This document shows positions 1 through 10,925 of a DNA stretch of 64,000 nt, one piece after another. How positions within the stretch are numbered: the stretch's first letter is position 1; each line of letters opens with the position of its first letter. A program made the position numbers and the translations under genes. This DNA comes from Monosiga brevicollis MX1 (taxonomy: Eukaryota; Opisthokonta; Choanoflagellata; Craspedida; Salpingoecidae), in contig NW_001865040.1 in NCBI RefSeq assembly GCF_000002865.3, forward strand, positions 2,081,226 through 2,145,225. Direction: 5' to 3'. Below the pieces are notes generated by a model that made no database searches, was not told where the DNA came from, and was given only the letters and a program-made list of their open reading frames with translations.

Positions 1-1096
1 CCTGTGTTATTTTGTGCCTTTTTTTTTTCCCGTTGTTCCTCTCTCGTTGCTTTGTGTTTACGCTTCCCTTGCTGTTGTTACTTGCACTGTGATCCCATCT
101 GCACCCACGTCCCTGTCCTGCGGAGCTCCAGGCCTGAACATGTGTTCCTTTCTTCTTTTCCTTCCTTTGGCTATGTCGTGTGGTCCATTGGCAAAAATTG
201 GTTTGTGATTGAGTCACTTCTCTGACCAGTGTTTGCCCTTGTGATGCCCTCTGTGGCTGCCTGGATCGATTGCTTTCGTCCTCTGGCTTTCGGTCTGCCT
301 TTTCTGTATTTGTTTCTACTCCTTTGATGTTTTCGTTGTGTGCCGTGCTCATGTGGCCCCTTGCCCTCCGACCTTGCTGTCCATGCATTCTTTGCGCATT
401 GGCACACACGCCTTTGGCCCTTATCCCGCCTAACAACAACCTTCTTAATTGGACAGCCGTTTAGCTCATGGCAAGGAGCCGTTCCGGATGTAAGAAAAAA
501 TCATCACAGTTGCCAGTCGTCATTACCAAATGTCACAAAGAGGCGCTGTTGAAGAAGGCTGACATTGTCCCAAAAATGTTCCTTCAAACACTCCTGACAG
601 TTGCCACTGTGGAAAAAAGCCTCGCATTCGAGACTTGAACCCTTCCGGCAGACGCTTGCCCCCCAAATGACAATCCTCTTACAAGCCCCCTACTCTTTTG
701 ACCCACTTTGACTCCTTCGGCCCCCCTTTTGGCTTACCATCAGGTGAAACGGTTGCGCTCCAAGCGAGTGTCTTCAAGTCAGCAGTCGAAGAAGAAAGAG
801 AACAAGATCACGCTCTTTCTAACATGGTAAGGCCTTATGCACATGATGCGCTTTCCTTGCTGATCCTGTTTTGTTTTGTTTTTTTTTCTCGACGTTACCC
901 GTCACACACAGAAACACCACCGCCACCTTGCGCCCCTCTATCGCACCACACTCACATACCTTGGCAAGCACCCCAAGACGTCCAGCTGCCTCTCTCTTCC
1001 CATCGCCGCTTTTGTTTGGAGGTGTCGTGGACTGGGGTGGTGTGCACTTTCCCACTGTGAGCTGGGGCAGAGTTGAACGTTGAAGAAACCTGCACC
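1..1096. other. upstream region, no gene assigned
   Basis: No protein family is recognisable on either strand. A block near 742-824 is preceded by CAG and followed by ATG and a strong donor (GTAAGG), so it could be a 5' untranslated or upstream exon. Pyrimidine-rich stretches precede the cadherin start codon at 1097. The region probably holds the promoter and 5' UTR of the cadherin gene, but nothing here proves that. Confidence 0.4.
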
Positions 1097-4000
1097 ATGC
1101 TGCGCTTGGCTTTGCTCGCCGCTCTGGCCGCCGTTGCCTTGGGTCAGTAGTAGTGTCTTTCGCCCCTTCGTCTCCGGCGTTGGTTTTGGTAGAGTGACGG
1201 GCTTGTGACTGCCGCCGTGCCCCACCGCGCGCGTGGTGTTTCTTGTCGCCTGTTGGCTGTGGTTTTCTTCTCGACGTGTCCCCCTTTTTTCCCCTTGTTC
1301 TGCTGCCGGCTCCGGCCCGATAGCCGTCCTGTGTCTGCGGGGGATTTTGTGCTGTTTGGCAACCGCGATCTAAATTCCCCTTTCTGTGTTGTGCGCATGG
1401 CTACATCTCTTTTTCTCACCATACGATCGCCTGCCCTTCCAACATGCTATCATCTCAGGCCGTGAGAAGATTGTGATTTCCCAGACATCGTTTACCATTG
1501 ACAAGGATTCCAACGCCACGGTCAACTTGCGTCTGGTCGAGCCCATCATCTGTCCCCCCGACCATGAGGGTTCTTGCACCGTTGCCGTTCAATTCACCAA
1601 CCCCGACACCAACCGTTTCTCCGTGAGCCCTTGTGTTGTCGAATGGACCCAAGACGAGTGGAACGAGGTCAAGCTTGTTCGAAGTAAGCACACTTCTCTT
1701 GGTGTACACGGTGCCCAGTCAATACCACCAGGGAAAGCCCATGCATGTGTGTACAAAACCAACTGACACGCTTCAATCGCCTTCCCCTGTGCTTCCTTTT
1801 TTCTCGCGTGTTGTCTCCTAGTTTGGGCTCTTGAGAACTTTGTTGATGAGCCTGGAATTAGTGAGACGTTCAAGACCGAGCCTGCCGTCTCCAACTCTGT
1901 CTTTTACAGCGGCTTTGACGCTCGTGATGTGACTGTCACCACCCGTGCCCGCCCCTCGGGCCACTGCTCCGGCACCGGTAAGCAATGTCACTCCTCACCA
2001 AACAACCGACTCTAGGGTTGCTCGGATGCTGCTATCGATCATCGTGCCCTTGCTCATCGAATCGCTTGCCCGCCCGTGCGAACAGGCGATCCTCATTACA
2101 CCACCTTTGACGGCAAGTACTGGCACATTTACGATGCTGGACGCTACGTCTTTTACGCCAACCGCAACCCAGCCGCGCCTCGTCAAGATTTCGAGGTCCA
2201 GGTTGCCACTCTGAGCTACCCTGCCCGTCACTGCGGTTTCGCCGCTCGGGAGGGTAACGACATCTTCTATGTGTACGCCTGCTCTGGCCGAATCACCTAC
2301 GACCTCATTTGCGGTTCCAAGGAATGCCAAGATGGTCCCTACCCCAAGGTTGGCACTAACGGCGGCCGCTCGGGCACCTACTCGGTCACCTTCAAGTCGG
2401 GCCGTCGCGTTTGGGCCACCGTCTCTGGTCGCTACGCGAACATGTACGCCACCGCCCCCGGTCGCGACTACCAGTCTGGTACTGTCGGTGTTTGCGGTAA
2501 CTTCAACGGCAACTCGGGTGATGATGCTCCCATGTACAAGGTGACCTCAAACTACAAGGCCAACCTTTTCCCCTCTCAAGTGCCCACCACCAACCTCTTC
2601 AACTGGCGCCCCTCATCCATCTGGGATTATGAAGAGGGACCCTCTGTCGAGACTTGTGCCTACACCCCCACTGAATTTGTTCGCCCTCTGCTCTCCAGCC
2701 CCGATGTGGAGGACGTGACCGATCTCCTCAAGAACGTTCGCGTCGTTGATGACAGCGATGTTAACTTTGACCTGGATCTCGATGACTTTGTCTCCGCCAA
2801 TGAGACCATGGATGAAACTACCGCTCGCCAACTCTGCCAGGCTGCCTTTGACGCCAGCCCCGCTGTCACTGCTTGTGACAACCTCCTTGGTTCCCTCCTC
2901 AATGTCCCCGTCTTTGTCGACGGCTGCGTCGAGGATCTTTCCATGACCGCTGATGAGACATTTATCGATGACGCTATCGACCAAATGTCCGCCCGTTGCG
3001 CCAACCTTGCCGAGTCTAACACTTCCACCTGGGAGACGGACAACAACGGCGACCGTGTTCCCAGCTCCGACGTGGCCAATGCTCTGTGCCCCAACAGCTG
3101 CAGCGGGCATGGTGCTTGCAACAACGCCAAGTGCGTCTGTGACTCTGGCTTCTCTGGCCGCGACTGCTCGGTCGACAAGTCGTCCGCACCCGTCATCACC
3201 TCGCTCTCCACCACGACCTGCAACACCAAGGCGGCCGCGTCCTGCGCCTCGGAGATTTCTGTCTTCGGCAGCAACTTTTGGAACGCCGAAAACCTCACCT
3301 GCCGCTACAAGGTGATTGCGAGCCCCGCAGTTGCGTCCGACAACGTGCTCATGGTCGGCCAGTCCGCCTCGCGCAGCGCTTTCTTCCTCGGCTCGAGTGA
3401 AGTGATTTGCCAGCTTCCTCCTCGCTCCACTCTCGTGCCCGTTGGCCTCCAGGGTGACCTCGTGACCATTGAGATCTCCGTGCGCACCACCGACTCGATC
3501 GTCAGCGAAGCCAGTCTTCCCTTCACGTTCTACGACGGCGTGTGCTCCGCCTGTGCCAATGCCACGACTTGCGCTCCGAATCCCGACTCGTGCAACATTG
3601 ATGGCGTCTGCGTCTTGGAGGGTACCCACGAAGCCAGCAACGTCTGCCGTGTTTGCGTGCCCGAGCAAAGCACCACCAGCTGGTCATACGACTACACCCA
3701 TGCCGCCGATTGTGGTCCCGACTTTAAGCAAGACTCGTATTCAACGACTCTCACTGGCTCGTACGAGGCTGGTGACACCATCTTCACGTTTGATGCGGAC
3801 AACGCCAACCTGCAGGATGATCCCAACTACAACCTCGAGTTCACCATGACCGCCGGTAACGAAACCATCTTCAGCGTGACCACCGATGGTCGTGTCGTGG
3901 CCAACACTGCCTTTGCTGTCAATGATCTTCCCTACGAGTTCCAGAACCTCGTTGGTGTGCAAGCCGTCCTGAACGGCCAGCATCCCACGGCTCGCACTGT

Positions 4001-7000
4001 CGTCTTTGACATTGTCTCTTCTAACCGCGCCCCCATCCTGAACGAAACCTACACCTTCAACGTGACTGAGGATACCCCCGTCGGTACCGTCATCGGCACC
4101 ATTGTGGCCCACGACCCCGATGAGGCTGGCTCCCTCCAGTACGAGTGGTACTCGCAGGTCTCGGGTGAGGCTGGCGTGCTCCTCATTGACGAGTCGACCG
4201 GTGTCATCACTGTTGGCCAGTCTTTGGATTACGAGCGTGTTAGCTCTTACCTCCTCCTCGTCAGCGTGCGTGACGGTGGTCTGCAGCACATGGCCTCGGT
4301 CCACATTTTTGTCGGTGACGTGAACGAAGCTCCCACTGACGTGCTCATCTCTAACAATGTCGTTGCCGAGAACCAGCCCATCGGCACTGTCGTGGCCAAT
4401 CTGACTGCCGAGGATCAGGATGCCGGTGACTCCCACACCTTTTCCGTCAGTGGTACCGATGCCGCTTACTTCCAGGTGGTTGGCGCGACCCTTCAGACGG
4501 CCCAGGAGCTTGACTACGAAGCTCTGCTTGCGGCTGGCAAGAACCCTCTGGCCATCACGATCACCGCCACCGATGCCGGGGGTCTCACTTTGACCAAGGC
4601 CTTTGACATCACCGTCCAGGACGTCAACGAGGCCCCTTACAACATTCAGCTGTCTCAGACCGAGTTTTTGGAGAACCTCACCAACGCTGCCCTGGCCACC
4701 GTGACCGTTCAGGACCAGGATGCCGACCAAACTGTCACCTGCACCATTGTTCAGGAGAGCACTCCCACCTTTGAGCTGCTCGACATGAAGCTTTACGCCC
4801 TGCCCGGCCAGCAGCTCGACCACGAGACCAACCCCTCCATCGAGCTGACCATTGGCTGTGCTGATGACGGCACTCCCATGAAGTATGCCACGGCTACCTT
4901 CACCATCACCGTCCTCGATGCCTTTGACATGCCCGGCCATTTCACCATTGAGCAGCCTGAGACCATCTTTGAGAATGCGACCATCGGTACGGTCGTTGGT
5001 ACCGTCGTGGCCGTTGACCAGGATGATGACTCGACCGACTTTGAGCTCTCGGTTGTGTCCGACTATGTCGAAGCTGCCGGCCCCACCTCATGCACCAAGG
5101 CCGACGCCGCGGCCCCGACCATCTGCCGCCTGGACATTCGTTTGACTTCGCTGCTCGACTATGAGGGCACCGAGGTTGCCGGTCGCCAGGCTTTGAGCGT
5201 CATTGCCACCCTGGTCCACAAGGGCGAGACAGTTCAGTCTGAGGGCACCGTCTACCTCGAGTTTGAGGACCTGAACGAGCTGCCCACGGGCGTCAGCTGG
5301 CGCACGGGTGGCACCGTTGAGGAGAACCTCGCTTTGGGCGGTGTCATTGGCACCATCAGCGCCCAAGATCCTGACCAAGGCCAGACGCACACCTTCAGCC
5401 TGGCGTCGCACCAGGACCGCTTCACGCTCTCCAACGACGCGTCGGGCATGTATGCCACCATTCGCCTTTCCCAGACAGCCGCCTCTCCCCTCAACTACGA
5501 TTCAGAGCCCTCCATTGAGCTCTCCGTTGTGGTTTTGGACAGCGGCAACCCCCCGCGCTCCATTACCACCTCAATCACCATCACGGTTGAGAACCAGCCC
5601 GTCACCGTCATGTTCCAGGGCACCAATGGCCCCTCGGATTCGTTGACCGTCTCAGAGAGCACTTCCGTTGGTACCGTCGTTGGTAAGTTTGTGCTCGAGG
5701 GCAACGATAATCAGGCCGCCACTTACACGGTTCAGTTCGCCGATGACGATCGTCGCCGCGCTTCCGAGATCTTCTCCATCCAGGGTCTGAACCTGGTGCT
5801 GAGCTCGCCTCTTGATGCCGAGGAGGTGCAGACGCAGTCGCTTAACGTTGTTGCCGTCGAGACGATTGGTTCCGAGGTCAACTACTACGCGGCGCAGCAG
5901 CTGATCATTAACGTCCAGAACGAGGATGAGGCACCCGTGTTTGGCTCGAGCTCCTACACTGCTACCGTCGACACCACAACGGCCAGCGCTGGTGATTTGG
6001 TTGATGTGTCGCCGGTCCTTGTGGCTTCAGACCCCGAGGGTGCTGCCCTTACCTTCTCCATGGCTTCCTCCTCGAGCCAAGTGATGCAAACCTACTTCCA
6101 GGTCTCCACCACAACCAGCGGTACCTTTGAGCTCAGCGTCACTCAGAACCTGGTCGATGCCGACATTGCCGCAGATACTTATAACTTGGACGTGCAGGCC
6201 GAGGATGCCACGGGCCACATCAGCACCCAGCGCGTAGTTGTTACCCTCACCGATGGCACCACCGATCCCAGTGGCGCTCAGTCCACGGCTGCCTCCAACA
6301 AGATGGGCACTGGTGCCGTTGCCGGCATTGTGATTGGCCTTCTTGTCCTCCTCGTCCTGATTGCCTTCCTGGTGCTGGTCGTCCTTCGCAAGCGCCAGAA
6401 CGACAGCGTCTTTGTTGACTCGGAAAAGGGCAAGGGCAGCCACTACGACAACCCTTCGTTCGGCACCACCTATGCTACTCCCGGCAGTCTGCCCGTGGGC
6501 TTTGTGCCTGGCGTCAGCAACCCTCTGTACGAGTGGTATCAGCCCGAGATGACTCGTCAGGACTGCTCCTCGGAGCTTGCCACTGCCGCTCCCGGCACTT
6601 TCTTGGTGCGTGACAGCAAGGCTACTCCCGGATGGCACATTCTTGGCGTCAAGACTGAGAACGATGTGCTGCATGAGAAGATTCGCGCCACGGATGATGG
6701 CATGTATCAGCTGTTGCCCTCTTCGGGCCCAGCGCACGAGCAGCCCCGCTTTGGCGACCTGCCCTCGCTTATTAACCACTACGGCTCACGTCAGACTGGC
6801 ATGCACTATGCTCTCAACGTCAACAGCGTCAGCAACCCCATGTATGCCATGTCCGCCCAGTCGGACGGCCTGTATGGCGGTGTGGCGCTGCCCAACGATC
6901 GCTATGCCCCTGCAGTGCCTCTGAAGGAGGCCCACGTGGCCCAGGTTGAGCAGCTGGCTGCTACGGACGACATCTACTCCAACACGCGCGATGCCCAGAA

Positions 7001-7019
7001 CGCGCTGAGCCATGCCTAA
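1097..7019 (+). CDS. transmembrane cadherin with vWD, EGF, IPT-like and cytoplasmic SH2 domains
   Basis: Four exons (1097-1142, 1459-1683, 1822-1977, 2086-7019) close in frame to 1786 residues. The first exon encodes a hydrophobic signal peptide (MLRLALLAALAAVALG). A von Willebrand factor D domain begins near residue 143 (GDPHYTTFDGKYWHIYD). An EGF-like repeat lies near 476-505 (CSGHGACNNAKCVC), followed by an IPT/TIG-like stretch to about 600 and a Cys-rich segment. About seven cadherin repeats span roughly 790-1527, marked by DVNEAP, DLNELP and NEDEAP linkers. A single transmembrane helix sits near 1551-1575. The cytoplasmic tail holds an SH2 domain near 1624-1720 with the FLVRDS phosphotyrosine-pocket motif, flanked by NPLY and NPMY tyrosine motifs and followed by further tyrosines. 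Cadherins with SH2 domains are known from choanoflagellates. A role in linking adhesion or prey capture to tyrosine kinase signalling is inference. Almost the whole protein comes from one 4.9 kb exon. Confidence 0.93.
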
Positions 7020-8092
7020 GTTTGGTTCTGAAACCAGGCTCATCTGGTAATTGTTGTGCTTTATTGTTGCTCGTTTTTGTTTGATCGCATTTTTCTTCCT
7101 TCATCATGTGGACACTACGCGATACTCAAGCCTCTGATATCGAACTCTGTCTCCTACGCACACGTTGACCCGCGTCTTCGTTGAGAGCTTAGGCTTGAGC
7201 TTGTGTCCACAATTGTGCTCGTGTCATGCCATGCCACGACTGTTTGAAGGCGAATTTTCTTTTCCTGTTTAACGTGGTCGCTTCACATGGGTTGCGGTTA
7301 TAACCTTCGTCCCATTATCTGAAACCGGTCGTCGTCATTCCGAGTCCATTTGTTCTTTTCTTTTCGTGTGTTTGTCCCGATGTTGTCTGCTTCTCTTCGC
7401 TGGCTATTCGAAGAAGTGGCGCACCACTGCCTCTTTTATGCAGCGGACCTTGTTGCGCTTGCATCCTGTCGGGTACAACGTATTTTAGTTAACGAATTTT
7501 TTTTCTTTTAATTTTCTTTCAAGGGCGGCTTGTGCGCCGACTCCCACCGGCTCCTGCACCTTCATCAACGCGTCACGTGTCACCCATCTCCGTTATCTGA
7601 CGGGTGGGTGTTCCGGATCCGCTTTTGTTCGTGCAAGGACAAGCACTTCACTCGTGCATGCTGTGCGTGTGGCCGTTAGCGAAGAGTTGTGTTTCTTTGC
7701 TTTTCGGTATTTTTCTCGAGTGACATACTTGGCTCAACTCGTTTTCGCGTGGTCTTCATTGCTTGAAGATTATCACACGAAGAAGGGTGGCCTATGTCGG
7801 GTGGTTGTTGGTTCTTAACCGCCTCAAACCCTTTTGTGCCGTGATGGATTTTTGTATTTCTTTTGTCAACCGTCGTTTTGTTCACACTGTTTCAAACGAC
7901 TTGTTCTCCGTGCTGGCCTTTTACAATTGATAAAAAAAAGCCAATGATATTTGAGATAACAACATATGACGTAGACTCAGGGCTATTTGCAACCAAAAAA
8001 AAATGATGAGAACCAATAATAATACCGTGTCGTCATGTGGACATGTATCGGGAGAGTTGTTCAACGAAAACATGAGAGAAAACAACAGCGTT
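7020..8092. other. convergent intergenic region between cadherin and POC1
   Basis: No coding potential was recognised in this stretch of about 1.07 kb. It is T-rich on the plus strand, for example around 7497-7520, and should contain the 3' UTRs of the two converging genes. No repeat, RNA gene or mobile element is visible. Confidence 0.5.
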
Positions 8093-10231
8093 TTAGGGCC
8101 GCATGGGGCGCTTGGTGCCAGCTGGGACTGGGTCACGGGCGGTCATGGACTCTTCTACGTAGGTGAGCCGCTCCTCGAGGATCGAGACGGTCTGCGTCAG
8201 CACGTCCAGCTGGGAGACAATGTGTTCCAAGGTGGACGTAAGCGAGTAAGGAAGATCGGTTGGTTGTAGCGCCTCGCGTTGGGGAATCTACGGCCGCCAG
8301 GGATGCATGAGTGTTGTGCCGACACAATACAGACACCTTCTCACACGAGGAGGTTGGATTCACGCGCGGAGGGCGACCTGTCGCGGATTCAATCGTACTT
8401 CTGGCGGAACGCGCTGCGTCCCGGGTGTAGAAAATGGCACAGGCCCCACGTCAACAATGGGCGGCTGAGTCTGTGGAGCCAGGCGGGTCGCAGCCGGTGC
8501 AACTGGCCGTGGGCTGGGAGCAGAAACAGCAGTTGGGGGCTGTGGAGTTGCGGCACCCCGAGATGGTGCGTGGCGCGTATCCTCGCGGGGATTTGCCATT
8601 GGTGCGGGCCTCAAACTGGCAGCTGGAGGGGGTGGCCGCTTGTTCAGATGAGCGGCCTGGCCAATGGCAGAACGAGCGCCTTGGGGACGGTCGTGGGGCT
8701 CATCAAGGAGAAGCTCGCTCAAGTATTTATCGAAGCGGGTCTGCCAAACCAGAACCTTGTTGTCGGCACCACCAGAAGCGAACATGGAGCCGTCGGGACT
8801 AAAGGCAGCGGCTGTGGCCGCGTCTTGGTGCCCGTGCAAAGTATAGAAGAGGTGCCCTTCCCGCAGGTCCAGGATCTGATTGAGAAGGGCAGATTTTGGA
8901 GCATCATAAGCTGTGGCGTGCGGACAAGAGACCACAGGCGCCGAAGACCGGTTGGGACCGTGATAGCTGGCAGCAAAAGGACTCATGTCCTCGTGGGTAG
9001 GTTTGGCGTGAGGGCGTTACCTTGAGGGTAGAATCTGTAGAAGCGGTGAGCAAGAAATCCCCACTGGCATGAAAGCTGATGTCGTTCACGGCATCGTCAT
9101 GGACTTGATAGTGTTGCAACAGCTTGTTTGTTCGGATGTCCCAAATCTGCCGTCGCAATCGAGGTGGGGCTTCAGCCATGAATGCGGGGTACCTGCAAGA
9201 GTGGTTGCAGGTTGTATTGATTGCCACGACTCACCTTGACCGTGCTGTCCGAGCAGCCGGCCGCCACGCAGGTGCCATCTGGGTGAAAAGCAACGCTCGT
9301 GATCATGCCATCGGGCTCGAAAAAGGTCTGTGCACAGGTCTTGCTGGCTAGATCCCAGATTTTCACTGTTTTGTCATCCGACCCTGAGGCTACTAGCCGT
9401 CCATCAGGCGACGGCGACACGGAGCGCACCCAGTTGGTGTGGCCTGTGTGTGCCAAACAGTCAAATCCGAGCAGGCCATCAAGACGCGTGAATGTTTTTC
9501 TTCATACACATGCACAACGCTGATGTCAAGGCGGGTGGTGGTGCATGTTGTTGGGGCTGATGGTACCTTTCAGAGAGAGACGAAACTTTTGTCTGTAGGT
9601 GCTGAAGATTTTGATGGATTTGTCGTCGCTGCTCGTGGCGAGGAAGGAGCCATCTTGACTGAAGCGCACGCACCGGACAGTGCCGGTATGGGCTTTGAAA
9701 ACGGTCGACTCGCCCTAAGGAGAAGCGAGTCAAACATGAGATTGAGCAACGACAGGTAGTCAGCAAAACGTGACGAGAGTTACGGCGCGCTCCATCTCCA
9801 ACCGCCACACGAACCTTGACCGAAGGTACCCAAAGACGCACAGTACAGTCGCGCGATCCCGAGGCCACCAAGCGGCCCGATGGCGAAAACTGAACCGACT
9901 GAACCCCATCCTTGTGGCCTACTAGACGGAAAGCACGCATCTGCACGGGGCAAGGGGGGGGAGGGGGGTGCGCAGACTGAGCACCAAGCCAAGGGTGGCG
10001 ACAACAGATGGTGGTTGGCCATCGGGCACAAACGGCTTTGGCAGCCAAAACCACGGAATGGTCTAGCCCATCTATGTCGGTCCATCAACGCACCGATTGT
10101 TTTCGATTCCAGACCATGACGGCACCATCGAGGCCGCCCGACGCAACTTGAGTCAGGTTTGGGTTGAAGCTGACAGAAGTCACCTGCCCCTTGTGGCCTG
10201 CATAATGGCATTCAAGCAAGGGGTCTTCCAT
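8093..10231 (-). CDS. POC1: POC1 centriolar WD40 protein
   Basis: Seven exons on the minus strand (10094-10231, 9815-9940, 9567-9714, 9235-9443, 9021-9146, 8399-8875, 8093-8287) close in frame to 472 residues. The N-terminus ([20 protein letters not shown]) opens a seven-bladed WD40 propeller with family-specific strings such as [19 protein letters not shown] and STLKILDLREG. A Pro/Ala-rich linker follows, then the C-terminal POC1 helix at about 420-450 ([20 protein letters not shown]), the signature that separates POC1 from other WD40 proteins. POC1 stabilises centrioles and basal bodies. The donor of the sixth exon could instead lie 21 nt downstream (CAG/GTCGCC), which also keeps the frame. 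The gene is divergent from TBCCD1, another centrosomal gene. Confidence 0.95.
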
Positions 10232-10366
10232 ATTGGCGGCTTGCAGCGCGACTGCTCCTCCTCCTCAGATCCGCGTTTCTTCGAATCGCTGTTCGGTACC
10301 GCGGTCGTGCCCCGACGACGTGTTCGAATCCCGCTCACCCAAGCCAGACTCAACCGCCACCACTCG

Positions 10367-10476
<110 letters not shown>

Positions 10477-10500
10477 GCTTGAGAATTTGAAAATTTCAAA

Positions 10501-10536
10501 ATGACCACAACAACAGTTTTGAACCAACCGCCTCAA

Positions 10537-10587
<51 letters not shown>

Positions 10588-10677
10588 AACTACGGACAAC
10601 ATCAAAAGGCGCCAGAAGTCGTGTCGGACCTCGGCAACGGCTGCCGCAGGCTTTGGACGCGGTGTTTCTCTGGATAG
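10501..10677 (+). CDS. short poly-glutamine open frame upstream of TBCCD1 (possible uORF)
   Basis: An ATG at 10501 opens a frame of about 58 codons: MTTTTVLNQPP, a run of glutamines encoded by alternating CAA and CAG, then a short non-repetitive tail ending in TAG near 10677. It lies between the divergent start codons of POC1 and TBCCD1 and reads in the TBCCD1 direction. It may be an upstream open frame in the TBCCD1 5' UTR, an alternative first exon, or chance coding through a repeat. No family is recognised. Confidence 0.3.
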
Positions 10678-10925
10678 GATCAGACAAGGGTATCACCACA
10701 GCGTCATAGGGTCATTTGGTGCATCCTCCTTTTGAGGTTTCCCAGATGAGCTTTTTCTTTTTTTTCTTTTGGCTCTTCGCGATTAGTTTGGTTGCGACAT
10801 CATCCCTGGTCCTCCGCGACAAAGCGGAGGTAGCAGAGAGCGAGTTTCTCGTGTTCTCCTTGCACGGGCTTTTGTGGGCAGTGTGAGCCAGACCCTTGAC
10901 CCGTCGACTGGCTGAAACTTGAGAT

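Noticed and set aside
2613-4940. Long minus-strand open frames opposite the cadherin (351 and 399 codons)
   Set aside because: They are shadows produced by the GC-biased third codon positions of the cadherin frame. They lack splice structure and any recognisable domain.
10268-10345. tRNA-like T-arm string (GTTCGAATCCCGC) on the plus strand
   Set aside because: There is no acceptor stem partner or D arm at the needed spacing. It lies in the POC1 5' flank.
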